From Longimicrobiales bacterium (GTDB lineage Bacteria > Gemmatimonadota > Gemmatimonadetes > Longimicrobiales > Gaopeijiaceae): 64,000 nt of DNA. The notes under the pieces were generated by a model. It worked only from the letters and a program-made list of their open reading frames with translations. It made no database searches and had not been told where the DNA came from. Both the position numbers and the translations under genes were made by a program. Positions 35,099 through 43,509 of this stretch are shown piece by piece. The DNA is taken from contig JANQNV010000323.1 in the NCBI GenBank assembly GCA_028279425.1, positions 16,207-80,206 of the forward strand, written 5' to 3'. Each line of letters begins with the position of its first letter. Positions within the stretch are counted from its first letter, which is position 1.

Positions 35099-36253
35099 CT
35101 ATCTGCCGGCCTGCCGGATTCCGTAGACGCGCACGTACTCGACGTCGTAGTCGTCCCGTTCCACGACGAAGACGGTGTCGTCGCGAACGGCCATCGGAGT
35201 CATGCGAGGCGGGAGGTGCACTCGACGGATGGGGGCTCCCGTCGTGTCGACCACGACCCAGCGACTTCCCTGTCCGTCGGCGCCGGGAGCGAGATCATGT
35301 ATCCACGCTTGCCCAGAGGGATCGGCGACGACTCCGGCCGTCTCCGGGAGCACGTCCGGTACCGGACGCCCAGCGAGGTCACGCCGGCCGCGCGCGCGGT
35401 CTTCTGGGGCTGCCCCTGCGAGAGCCCGTTCGATCTCAGCGTCCCGGGCGGCGTCCGTGACCGGGCGCCCACCCGGGCGCCAACGGACGGCACGCAATTC
35501 GCCGGTGCCCAGGTGCTGCAGGGTGACCCCGGCGTGTCGAGCCGTCTGTACCCAAAGCCACGGCCCTGCGGCCGCATAGTGGGTGGATAGATCGAACAGT
35601 GACGGCCGCATCGACATCCCCTCGCCCATCGTCCGCATTGCGCCCGTGGCACCGCCGGCAAGACCGAGGCTGTCGAGTTGCTCCCCTGCGGTATCGTATA
35701 CGAATCGATGTTCGTCCAGCTGCCCGACCTCGCCATCTCCGACGCCGCCGTAGCGGGAGTCGACCACAACCAGTCGATGGGGTCCGGATACCGCTCGCAT
35801 ACGCGCCCCTCGCAGCTCGGGGGTGAGCCGGATGGTGGTCAAGAAGCCGTCTTCGATCGAAAACAGTGACGCGCGTCGCAGGTAGTCGTCCCAGGCGACC
35901 ACCGTGTCCTCGGACAACGACCACGCCGCCGAGAGCTGCTGGAATTCGCCCGGCCCGCGACCCGGGCCGCCGAGGGTGGTGACGAGCCCACCGTCGGCGT
36001 CGAAGACCCGTACCTCGTTGGAGCCGGCGTTGGTCGCCACAAGCCGCCCCCCCGCCGTCACATCGACGTGCCACACCCGGAACAAGCTGTGAGAGGGCTC
36101 ATCGCCTTCGCCGATCGACAGGGTCGGGGTAGCGGCCGTCGTCCAGATCGGCAGCCCCTCGAGGTCGATCGCGGTTGGGGAGTCCTGGGCGCTCGACGTG
36201 ACCGGGCACCCCACCAGCGCGATCATCACCAGGACGAGCGTCGAGCATCTCAT
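35099..36253 (-). CDS. six-bladed beta-propeller protein (array 2)
   Basis: A 384-residue secreted protein whose N-terminus could be a lipoprotein signal ('IALVGC') or a type-I signal cleaved after 'TSSAQ'. The propeller shows 'FRVWHVDVTAGGRLVATNAGSNEVRVFDADGG', the 'LGGPGRGPGEFQQL' turn and the closing 'VFVVERDDYDVEYVRVYGIR'. The start overlaps the stop of the upstream paralogue by 4 nt. Function unknown. Confidence 0.8.
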   Translation of the reverse strand: MRCSTLVLVMIALVGCPVTSSAQDSPTAIDLEGLPIWTTAATPTLSIGEGDEPSHSLFRVWHVDVTAGGRLVATNAGSNEVRVFDADGGLVTTLGGPGRGPGEFQQLSAAWSLSEDTVVAWDDYLRRASLFSIEDGFLTTIRLTPELRGARMRAVSGPHRLVVVDSRYGGVGDGEVGQLDEHRFVYDTAGEQLDSLGLAGGATGAMRTMGEGMSMRPSLFDLSTHYAAAGPWLWVQTARHAGVTLQHLGTGELRAVRWRPGGRPVTDAARDAEIERALAGAAPEDRARGRRDLAGRPVPDVLPETAGVVADPSGQAWIHDLAPGADGQGSRWVVVDTTGAPIRRVHLPPRMTPMAVRDDTVFVVERDDYDVEYVRVYGIRQAGR

Positions 36254-37551
36254 GGTGCGGCCTCCAGTTGGAATCGGACCACGTACGGCACGTCGAAGTC
36301 GTCGATCGCCACGCCCCAGGCCTGGTTTCCCGACACGGCATCCAGTCGGACGAACGCAGGGGTCGTGACCGAACCCCTGAGCCTACCGTCAGCGCCGAAG
36401 ACGTCCCACACGATGGGGGCGGTCGGCAGATTCGACAGCCCGCGAAAGAGTGCCCCTCCCTCGACGGTCGCGAAGTCGGGTCCGTCGGCCCGGGCCACCC
36501 AGATGTCCCCTGCGGGACCCGCGAGGATCGCACGAATGGGCGGTACGAAGGGGGGATACGGGAGTCGTCCCCGGACGTCGAGTCGCTCGCCGAGCCGTTC
36601 TGCCTGTTCCCGACGTCGGTCCGGAGACAGTCCGGTCATCGTGTCGATGACACTGATTGCTGCGTCCCGAATGGCGGCGATGGCCTCGGCATCGACGGGG
36701 ATACGCTCGATAGTGCGACGGACGATCCGCTCGAGTCCGTCGGGGCCCATGACCTGCACCTCGTAGTCCCGCGGCGAGGCGATGTACCATCGCCCGCTGC
36801 CATCGAAGGGGGTTTCCGCCATGAAGCGGGTGAAGTGGCCCGAGTCCGCCGTTGACGTTCCCGACTCCGTGCCGTAGACGGAATGGGCGACGCGAGAGTA
36901 CACGCGGGGACCCAGCTCGGCGGTGCCCCAGTCGTAGCGATGGACCGTATGGACCCGATCCCGCGCCTCTCCGAACTCGAGGACCCGCGGCTCGTGCGGG
37001 GGTGTGTAGTTGGCTAACCACGAGGCGCCGTCGTGCGCCGTCGGTTGCAGGGTATGGCCGTCGGGCTGCCGCATCGTCAGGCTGGTGACGAAGTCGCCAC
37101 CCGTCGTGAATCGAACGACCTTACCGACCCCTTGCCAGTCGATCAGCAGGACCGTGTCGCCCACGACGCGCATGGCGTTCAGCCAGTTCAATTCGGCCGG
37201 CCCCTCACCGCGCGCTCCGAATTCCCGGAGGAAGCGTCCGTCCGGGTCGAACACACGCGCGCTCACGGAGCCTCCATTGGCCACCACGATGTCTCCGCGC
37301 GGCGTCGGCAACACCTTGATCACGTCGGTGAGCAACTCCGGGCCCTCCGTATCGAGGGCTCCGATGCGGAGTTCCTCGGTCAACGTGAAGGCGGTATCGG
37401 GTGCGACTTCGTTTTCCACGATCGTGATTCCCGCGCTGTCACGTACGCTCATGGCGGCAGGTGCCGGGTCGTTCCCCGGTGCGCACGCAGCGGCGAGGAG
37501 CAGCGCGCCTGCCCAGGCGTAGTGACGGCGTTCCGCCCTCGGCCTTCTCAC
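36250..37551 (-). CDS. six-bladed beta-propeller lipoprotein (array 2)
   Basis: A 433-residue lipoprotein with lipobox 'LLLAAAC'. It carries the family opening 'VRDSAGITIVENEVAPD', the turn 'FGARGEGPAELNWL' and the ending 'AIDDFDVPYVVRFQLEAAP'. The GTG at 37551 was chosen: it forms a GTGA overlap with the preceding stop, and no ATG lies before the signal peptide. The frame is open far upstream, but that is an antiparallel shadow of the neighbouring gene. Function unknown. Confidence 0.78.
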   Translation of the reverse strand: MRRPRAERRHYAWAGALLLAAACAPGNDPAPAAMSVRDSAGITIVENEVAPDTAFTLTEELRIGALDTEGPELLTDVIKVLPTPRGDIVVANGGSVSARVFDPDGRFLREFGARGEGPAELNWLNAMRVVGDTVLLIDWQGVGKVVRFTTGGDFVTSLTMRQPDGHTLQPTAHDGASWLANYTPPHEPRVLEFGEARDRVHTVHRYDWGTAELGPRVYSRVAHSVYGTESGTSTADSGHFTRFMAETPFDGSGRWYIASPRDYEVQVMGPDGLERIVRRTIERIPVDAEAIAAIRDAAISVIDTMTGLSPDRRREQAERLGERLDVRGRLPYPPFVPPIRAILAGPAGDIWVARADGPDFATVEGGALFRGLSNLPTAPIVWDVFGADGRLRGSVTTPAFVRLDAVSGNQAWGVAIDDFDVPYVVRFQLEAAP

Positions 37552-38726
37552 CCCGGTCTCCGGATCGTCGCGCGGATGACGACCGAGGTGTCGAGTTTGC
37601 CGCGGGCCGCCCCGGCGATGGCATCCCCGCGAGCAGCGGCCAGGCCGCCGAGGTCGAGAGCGCCCGGCATCGCCATGGACCCGAGCCATCGCCCCTCGGG
37701 GTCGAACACGTCGACCGAATCCGACGGCGTCGACAGCTCGCCGTTCAGATGCGCGAGCACGTGGCCGTCGGGAAGCACGAAGAGCGCGGTGAGGATCCGG
37801 GGTTTCAGGTCGATGGCCGAGTCCAGGTCGCGGCGGGCGGCGTCGACCACCGCCTGCTCCTCGGGCGTGAACGCGCGGGCTCGGTGGCTGGTTTCGATGA
37901 TGCGGAGCGTGTCTCCTGCGGGCGAGCGCTGGACCAGCCGGAGCTCGTCGCTCTCCGCCTCCCAGATCGATCCGTCGGGGCCGAGCGCCCAGAGTTGGCG
38001 CGGGAGGAACGAGCCGAGGGCGGTCTTCGCTTCCTGCGGGAGCGTCACGAACACGACCCCCTCCGGCACGGGCCCCCGGTCGGGCCACGGGAGCGCGGCC
38101 GCCGTGTCGACCGACAGCCCTGCGGTGTCACGTCGAATGAACCAGGTGGTGCGGTCGCGCACGGTGTGATCGAGGAAGGTACCCCGCCCATCGAACCACA
38201 TTGGGAACACGAATCGACTGATGGCCCGACCGCGCGTGGTTTGCACGGTCTTCACGAAGGCTCCGGCCGAGTCGAACACCGTGTAGCGACCGTCGAAGGC
38301 GTTCGACACCCACAGCCGATCCTGACCGTCCCACCCCATCGACACCGGTGAGCTCAGTTCACCGGGACCCTCCCCGGGACCGCCGAGGGTGCGAATGAAT
38401 GCGCCGTCCGGGGCGAAGACCCGCACATCGCTCGACATCGCGTCCATCACGAAGAGCCGGCCGGTCGGGCCGAGGCCGACACCCAGGAGGCCACCGAACA
38501 TCTCGGCTTCGGGCACGTCCACCCCGCCCAGGCGATGGGTTTCGACCATCGACCACGCCTCGCCCTCGTCCCACAGCGGCGTAGGCCCGTTCCGCACGAC
38601 GGGTATGCCGTTGACCGTGTCGATCGGTGTCGAAGCCACAGGCGGGATGGAGTCACCCGCGCATCCAACGAGCAGCGTCACCGCACAGACGAGACTCGCA
38701 TGCGCGGACCTATTGCACCTCCTCAT
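37548..38726 (-). CDS. six-bladed beta-propeller lipoprotein (array 2)
   Basis: A 392-residue lipoprotein (lipobox 'TLLVGC'). Propeller elements include 'LFVMDAMSSDVRVFAPDGAFIRTLGG', 'PGEGPGELSSPVSMG' and 'LFVLPDGHVLAHLNGE'. It overlaps the upstream paralogue by 17 nt and the downstream one by 4 nt, so the array appears to be a single translationally linked unit. Its terminal strand is less like the others. Function unknown. Confidence 0.78.
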   Translation of the reverse strand: MRRCNRSAHASLVCAVTLLVGCAGDSIPPVASTPIDTVNGIPVVRNGPTPLWDEGEAWSMVETHRLGGVDVPEAEMFGGLLGVGLGPTGRLFVMDAMSSDVRVFAPDGAFIRTLGGPGEGPGELSSPVSMGWDGQDRLWVSNAFDGRYTVFDSAGAFVKTVQTTRGRAISRFVFPMWFDGRGTFLDHTVRDRTTWFIRRDTAGLSVDTAAALPWPDRGPVPEGVVFVTLPQEAKTALGSFLPRQLWALGPDGSIWEAESDELRLVQRSPAGDTLRIIETSHRARAFTPEEQAVVDAARRDLDSAIDLKPRILTALFVLPDGHVLAHLNGELSTPSDSVDVFDPEGRWLGSMAMPGALDLGGLAAARGDAIAGAARGKLDTSVVIRATIRRPG

Positions 38727-39912
38727 CCTCCCCTCCCACTCGAAAGACCCCGATCGCCTGCCGATCGAGTTCGTCGTGCATCGCGGCGAGCACGAGTGAC
38801 CCTCGGATGTCCAGGATCTGGACCGGTGTCGGGAACTCGATCCGCTTCATTCGCCCATCTTCCGCCCGCACGATGGTGAAACCCCGTGTGGGTTGTGTGC
38901 CCACCTCGTAGTCCTCGAGCCACACGTTGCCCCGGTCGTCGCCGATGATGTCGCGGAATTGGGGCATCGGTCGTGCGGGGTCGAGCTCGATGCGGGCCAT
39001 GCTCCGCTCCACGATGCCGGCTAGTGCGGTTTCGCCCAAACCTGGGTTCACTCGTCGTAGGTCGGCGGCCGACCACGCCCTGAATCGCTCGAGATCAGCG
39101 GATCCGGCGACACGCTCCACCCTTGCCCAGCGCACGATCTGACGGAGCGTGCCGTCATCGTTCAACCAGCGCAGCTCGGGCTCGTCTCCCCACGCCGTTA
39201 CCCACCGCCCCGCGGCCGCCGTAGCCCATCCGAATGGGAGGAAGGGGTGGTAGGTCGGACCAGGGAGAGACTGCGCGAGCCTGGATCGCGCGGTGGTGTC
39301 GGCCGTAAGTGTGGCCGGATCGAGGTGGACGAGCGCCTGCATCGTCCAGGGACCTTGAGGCCTGGATCGGAAGGAAGAGGTCGACATCATCAACCGGCCC
39401 TTCGCGTCGACGCCGCGCAGTCGGAGGGCACCTCCGAGGTCGGGGCGGCCCAGGACGGACACCGACCGCACCACCCCCTCGCGCGACAGCAAGGTGAGTC
39501 GACTGTTCCCGTCGTCGTCGAGCCAGACCGTGGTCGAATCGGCCGCACTCAGACCGATCGGGCGGCGCACCTCCGAGGGGCCCTGGCCGTTCCGGAGCAC
39601 AACGCGGAAGTCGCGGTGGGGCTCGACGGCAATGACTTCGCGGCTTCCGTCGTCGGCGACGAAGGCCGTCCCATCCGGGAGCAGGGTGCCGAAGTCCACG
39701 CTGGTAAACCCGTACTCCCCCTCCCCGAAGCCGTGGCTCCGAAGCAACTCGACAGGTTCGAGTGGAGCGTCCGCCAGTCGGCCCGCCAGGGTGATGACTC
39801 GCACGCCCGCGCTGTCGGACACGACGGCTCCCTCCGCCTCGGGCCGTTCGGCGGCGTCCCCGCAGGCCGCGAGTAGCAGGCCGATCGCGAGGGCGGCATA
39901 GCAGGCTCTCAT
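38710..39912 (-). CDS. six-bladed beta-propeller lipoprotein (array 2, first propeller)
   Basis: A 400-residue lipoprotein with lipobox 'GLLLAAC'. It opens with 'VVSDSAGVRVITLAGRL' and contains 'RNGQGPSEVRRPIGL', a divergent version of the family turn. The ATG at 39912 overlaps the stop of the outer-membrane barrel gene by 4 nt. The upstream extension of the frame is Arg-rich shadow sequence. Function unknown. Confidence 0.78.
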   Translation of the reverse strand: MRACYAALAIGLLLAACGDAAERPEAEGAVVSDSAGVRVITLAGRLADAPLEPVELLRSHGFGEGEYGFTSVDFGTLLPDGTAFVADDGSREVIAVEPHRDFRVVLRNGQGPSEVRRPIGLSAADSTTVWLDDDGNSRLTLLSREGVVRSVSVLGRPDLGGALRLRGVDAKGRLMMSTSSFRSRPQGPWTMQALVHLDPATLTADTTARSRLAQSLPGPTYHPFLPFGWATAAAGRWVTAWGDEPELRWLNDDGTLRQIVRWARVERVAGSADLERFRAWSAADLRRVNPGLGETALAGIVERSMARIELDPARPMPQFRDIIGDDRGNVWLEDYEVGTQPTRGFTIVRAEDGRMKRIEFPTPVQILDIRGSLVLAAMHDELDRQAIGVFRVGGEDEEVQ

Positions 39913-40481
39913 CGGGTGACCTGCCGTTGGAAGCCCAGCCCGACTCCGATCGTGAGCACGCGATCGCCGAGAATCCCCGACGTCGTCTGCGCCCGAAGCG
40001 AAACGAGGGCTGCGTTCCACAACCCGATCGGTCGAGCGAGATCGAGGGCGAGGTGGAGGCTCGTCCCGGTGTCCTCGTAGCCCTCCGCCCACGCACCGCC
40101 GATTCCGGCGCGCAGCCCCACGGTGTGGGACACGCGCAGGCCGATCTCGGGGGCGAGCATGAGCATCGAGGGAACCCGCTGCGGTGGGGGACCGACCCCA
40201 CCACCGCGGGCTTCGTCGACGATGAAGACGTTGCGAGGCGAGCCGTGACGAAGTTCGTAGGCGCCTCGTACCCCCAGACTGATTCGGGCGAGTTCGGGGC
40301 CGCGGAGGGCGGCCTCGACGCGAAGCCCGTTCCGACTGTCGATCTCGCCTCCGACGGCCCTGGTCATCCCTCCGCCCAGTTCGACCGCCGCACCGCTCCA
40401 CTGGGCGGCGGCGGGAGACGACGCCATCGCGGCGACGAGGGCCCCGGTCAGCGAGGCAGATACAACGGCTCGGAGATGCAT
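39909..40481 (-). CDS. small outer-membrane barrel protein, first gene of array 2
   Basis: A 190-residue secreted protein with a signal peptide ending at 'SPAAAQ'. The remainder alternates strands ('LRVEAALRGPELARISLGVRGAYELRHG', 'GIGGAWAEGYEDTGTSLHLALDLAR', 'RVLTIGVGLGFQRQ'), indicating a small barrel. It heads the coupled propeller array and is separated from the upstream barrel gene by 124 nt. No specific family recognised. Confidence 0.65.
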   Translation of the reverse strand: MHLRAVVSASLTGALVAAMASSPAAAQWSGAAVELGGGMTRAVGGEIDSRNGLRVEAALRGPELARISLGVRGAYELRHGSPRNVFIVDEARGGGVGPPPQRVPSMLMLAPEIGLRVSHTVGLRAGIGGAWAEGYEDTGTSLHLALDLARPIGLWNAALVSLRAQTTSGILGDRVLTIGVGLGFQRQVTR

Positions 40482-40508
40482 GATGGGCTACCACGTGGCC
40501 GGAACGAT

Positions 40509-40522
40509 GCGGCTCGAGCCGC
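40509..40522. promoter_or_regulatory. 14-bp palindrome upstream of array 2
   Basis: GCGGCTCGAGCCGC is a perfect 14-bp palindrome located 28 nt upstream of the start of the first array-2 gene, inside the only sizeable gap of the region (40482-40605). It could be an operator. GC-rich palindromes arise by chance in such a genome, so this is weak. Confidence 0.2.
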
Positions 40523-40605
40523 GGCCCCACGGATCGACCGCGCGCTCGTGGCTACATTGGGTCACGTCGCAGTGTTTCCGCCAGTGGTGGGTCGAATGGC
40601 GCCGC

Positions 40606-41175
40606 TCAGCGAGGGTGCACCACGAGGCCCAGCAGTAGGCCCGTGTTGCGGCGCCCTATGTCGTCACCGGGATCGTCACCCAGCAGTTCCTGATGGTGGA
40701 TCATCGTGCGCACCGAAACCGAGGACGATGCGCGCAGGTCCAGGCCGACGACGGCGGATACGCTGAAGCGTTGTTCGGTGGCCTCCGACCCGCCTCCGCC
40801 CCACGACGTGATCCCGAACATACCCTGCGCGAAGAGCACCTCACCCCCGTCCGGGTTCCCGCGAACCGTCGCGCCCACGTCGAACGAGGCCGCGCTCGGC
40901 CGACACGACGTTACGTTGCAGGCCACCGCCCGCCGACCGAGATAGCGAAGGGCAATGGCCGACCGGTCCTTCAGGCCGATATCGAGGCCGGCCGTGTACG
41001 CGAGCGTGCTCCCGCTGCCGGTGACGGCGCCTCCGGCGGCGCCGTACAACCCGAACCAACCGTCCTGCTGCGCGGCCACGGGGCGGACCGTCACGCCGCA
41101 TACCACGCCGGCGAGGGCGAGGGCGAGGGCGAGGGCGAGGGCGAGGGCGCCCATCGCGACGTCCCGGACCATCAC
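40606..41175 (-). CDS. small outer-membrane barrel protein with hexanucleotide repeat in its signal peptide
   Basis: A 189-residue secreted protein. The signal peptide core is encoded by a (GCGAGG)6 repeat, giving an alternating Ala-Leu stretch, and ends near 'RPVAAQ'. The mature part is strand-rich ('FGLYGAAGGAVTGSGSTLAYTAGLDIGL', 'SSVSVRTMIHHQELLG', 'NTGLLLGLVVHP'), fitting a small barrel; two Cys (ACNVTSC) may pair. The GTG at 41175 overlaps the stop of the P-loop gene (GTGA); an ATG follows immediately. It is the distal gene of the NRPS-side operon. Confidence 0.65.
   Translation of the reverse strand: MMVRDVAMGALALALALALALAGVVCGVTVRPVAAQQDGWFGLYGAAGGAVTGSGSTLAYTAGLDIGLKDRSAIALRYLGRRAVACNVTSCRPSAASFDVGATVRGNPDGGEVLFAQGMFGITSWGGGGSEATEQRFSVSAVVGLDLRASSSVSVRTMIHHQELLGDDPGDDIGRRNTGLLLGLVVHPR
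41111..41149. repeat. (GCGAGG)6 hexanucleotide tandem repeat
   Basis: Six perfect GCGAGG units followed by a partial unit, located inside the signal-peptide coding region of the barrel gene. As the unit is two codons (Leu-Ala on the coding strand), slippage would change signal-peptide length without breaking the frame. Confidence 0.9.
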
Positions 41176-41696
41176 ACCACCATGGCGGCGATCTCGTCGG
41201 CGCAGTCCTGCGCCGTCCTTCCGCCTGTGTGGACGACCCGCGTATGGGGGCGATCGAGGGGCACGAGGTTCCAGCGGCCCAGGTACTCCTCGAGGCCCTC
41301 CACACTGTTCAGTTTGCGCATCTCGCTGCGGGAGGGCGCGGTGACCCGCTGCCTGAGTTCGTCGACGGGGCAGTCCAGATACACCGGCAGGAACTCGGCC
41401 CCCTGTACGATGACGTCCCGCTCCAGCGCCTCCACATGGAGGTCGTCGTCGGGAGACGAGTAGCAGTTCGTGAAGACGACGACTCCCGTGCCTTCGGCGG
41501 CCTTCGCGGCGAGAGCCGTGCGGCGAAGGCGATGGGTGAGCGCCCAGAACTCCTCGGTCCCGAAGTCGAAGAGCGCCTTCGCGACGTCGATCGTCAGGTG
41601 GTTGTGGAAGTTCAGGACTCCGTGCCCCTGTTGGAGCAGGCGCGCGATGGTGTACTTCCCCGAGGCGGGCGGGCCGTGAAGAAAGACGAGCTTCAT
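41172..41696 (-). CDS. P-loop nucleoside/adenylate-kinase-like protein
   Basis: A 174-residue cytosolic protein. The Walker A motif 'GPPASGKYT' sits at residues 8-16, right after the first strand 'MKLVFLH'. 'VPLDRPHTRVVHTGG' near the end resembles the adenine-binding end of small P-loop kinases. Fold-level class is AAA/zeta-toxin-like or chloramphenicol-phosphotransferase-like kinase. Substrate unknown. It sits 10 nt downstream of the AIG2-YdeI fusion gene. Confidence 0.75.
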   Translation of the reverse strand: MKLVFLHGPPASGKYTIARLLQQGHGVLNFHNHLTIDVAKALFDFGTEEFWALTHRLRRTALAAKAAEGTGVVVFTNCYSSPDDDLHVEALERDVIVQGAEFLPVYLDCPVDELRQRVTAPSRSEMRKLNSVEGLEEYLGRWNLVPLDRPHTRVVHTGGRTAQDCADEIAAMVV

Positions 41697-41706
41697 GGCG
41701 CTTACG

Positions 41707-42627
41707 CTACTCGGCGTCGGGATCCATGTCCAACTCCAGCAGGATATCGTCGACGACCCTCTCGGCCCTCCGCTGCCGGGTCTCGGCCCGCTTCGCCCGC
41801 TCGATGGCGTATGCCAGGGAGCGACGCCTTCCTGGCGTGAATCGACTCCACGCCTCGAAGGCCACAGGGCTCGAGGCCAGTGCCTGGCTCAGCTCCGGTG
41901 GGACTTCGACGTGGGTCGGATCCGGGTCGCGGGCCAGTACGAGCGTCAGCCGATCGCCCGCCATGATCCCTGCGTCGCGCAGCCATCCGACCCCGAAGCG
42001 GAGGTAGAGCGATCCGTCGTGGCGCCGATGGAGCTTGCGCGTGAATGCGTGCCCGTTGAGCTCACCCACCACCCGTTCGCTGCCGCTCAAGCCGAGCGCT
42101 TCGACCAGGTCGTCCGGCACGGGTACGTAGTGCATCATGTAGCCAGCGGACACGCCCCGATCGATGCGTAGCTCCGTTCGGGCGAGCCGTGCATCCGAGG
42201 TAGGAGGGGATTCCTCGGGATCCCCCGCGATTCGTCGCACGTAGGCGGCTGGAAACCCCAGGCTCTCCGCCAGTCTCGACAGTGCGAGGGCGTAGGCATG
42301 ACGCGGCTCCACCCCGCACGACTCCCTGGGAAGCACATAACACGTCGAATCGATCGTACGGCCGGAGTCGAGCATCCTGACCTCCACCGCGCGCGGCTCG
42401 TAGTCGCGCACGCTGGGCGCCGAATACAGCTCCGTGCACTCGGCCTCCGTCAGCTCCATCACCACGCCGTAGACGGTGTCCGACGGGCTCGCGAGTACCG
42501 TGGCCCGTTCACCGATCCAGATCCGGTGGCCGTCGAGGGCGGCGTGTCCGAGCAGTCGCGGATCGACCCCCGCCCTTTCCAGCACCCTCGGGTCCATGAA
42601 GAGCCCGTAGAAGAAGACGAGGGGCAT
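41707..42627 (-). CDS. fusion: gamma-glutamylcyclotransferase-like + DUF1905 + YdeI/OmpD-associated domain
   Basis: A 306-residue three-part protein. Residues 1-115 are AIG2/gamma-glutamylcyclotransferase-like ('VFFYGLFMDPRVLE', then 'YGVVMELTEAECTELY'). Residues about 165-235 match DUF1905 ('VVGELNGHAFTRKLHRRHDGSLYL', 'DRLTLVLARDPDP'). The C-terminal 65 match the YdeI/OmpD-associated family ('VPPELSQALASSPVAFEAWSRFTPGRRRSLAYAIERAK'). Each domain is usually separate. A glutamate in the cyclotransferase part could not be confirmed as the catalytic one. It lies in the NRPS operon between the hydrolases and the kinase-like gene; a tailoring role is possible but unproven. Confidence 0.72.
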   Translation of the reverse strand: MPLVFFYGLFMDPRVLERAGVDPRLLGHAALDGHRIWIGERATVLASPSDTVYGVVMELTEAECTELYSAPSVRDYEPRAVEVRMLDSGRTIDSTCYVLPRESCGVEPRHAYALALSRLAESLGFPAAYVRRIAGDPEESPPTSDARLARTELRIDRGVSAGYMMHYVPVPDDLVEALGLSGSERVVGELNGHAFTRKLHRRHDGSLYLRFGVGWLRDAGIMAGDRLTLVLARDPDPTHVEVPPELSQALASSPVAFEAWSRFTPGRRRSLAYAIERAKRAETRQRRAERVVDDILLELDMDPDAE

Positions 42628-42630
42628 GGC

Positions 42631-43509
42631 CTAGTCCGACGTCCCGAACGCTTCCGCACACCACCGGGTGATGCGTGCGATGAGGGCGCGCTGTTGGGCG
42701 GGCTCCTCGAAGGTGTGGTTGGCCTTCGGGAAGAAGTCGACCTCCACTTCGGGGGCCTTGGCGAGGTCGGGGAGCGCCTCCTCGAACTGAGCGCGGTGGT
42801 TGTAGTTCTCCTCGAGGCCAGCCGAGTAGAGGAACAGCAGGCGGGTGCCCCGATCCACGAGCGGAGCCAGCTGCGACGCGAGGTCATCACGAGTCAGCAT
42901 CGTTCGCACACCGGCCGCCACCTCGGTGGGCTCGCGGTCGTCGGCCGGGGCGGCCTCGCCACCCGTCACCATGCGCACGAGCGACTCCATCCGTCGATTC
43001 CGGCCGGTGAGGGTGTTCGTCCAGCTCTCCAGGTTGAGCAGTCGGCCGCCGATATCGACCGCCTTGAACTGCCATGTGCGGAGGTCGGCAACGAGGTCGA
43101 TGGCCACGAGCCCCGACACGTCGTCGCGACGGCCGGCCGTCGCGAGCGCGTCGCGCGCTCCGGAGCACAGGCCGAGCGTCACGAGGCGGCCGATGCCCTG
43201 GGCTTCCCGCGCGTAGGTAGCCGCGGCGTCGATGTCGCGGCGCACGATCTGCTCGAGCGGGAGGGCGTCACGAGGCGGCTCCGAGTCGCCGATGCCCGAA
43301 AGATCGAATCGCAGGGAGGGCACCCCGATCGTGGCCAGCGCCCGCGCGAGCCGTACATGGAGGCGCCAGATCCCGGTGTGCGGCACGAGGCCCGAGTTGA
43401 GGATGATCACCGCCGGTACGTCGATCGAGTTGGCGGGATCCCGCGCCTCGGTCCACACTCCCACGAGCGTGCGATGGGGGCCGAACACGACCGCCTTCTC
43501 ACGCATCAT
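42631..43509 (-). CDS. alpha/beta hydrolase, exosortase-associated-hydrolase-1-like
   Basis: A 292-residue alpha/beta hydrolase. The nucleophile elbow reads 'LGLCSGARDA', i.e. G-x-Cys-x-G, so the nucleophile may be Cys rather than Ser. A late 'FFPKANHTFEEP' supplies the likely catalytic His, and 'LFLYSAGLEEN' an acid region. The pattern 'GLCSGA' resembles the hydrolase 1 proteins of exosortase systems ('GLCDA'). The start overlaps the upstream hydrolase's stop (ATGA). In this operon it is a candidate for releasing or editing the peptide from the carrier domain, since no thioesterase domain is present in the synthetases. Confidence 0.78.
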   Translation of the reverse strand: MMREKAVVFGPHRTLVGVWTEARDPANSIDVPAVIILNSGLVPHTGIWRLHVRLARALATIGVPSLRFDLSGIGDSEPPRDALPLEQIVRRDIDAAATYAREAQGIGRLVTLGLCSGARDALATAGRRDDVSGLVAIDLVADLRTWQFKAVDIGGRLLNLESWTNTLTGRNRRMESLVRMVTGGEAAPADDREPTEVAAGVRTMLTRDDLASQLAPLVDRGTRLLFLYSAGLEENYNHRAQFEEALPDLAKAPEVEVDFFPKANHTFEEPAQQRALIARITRWCAEAFGTSD

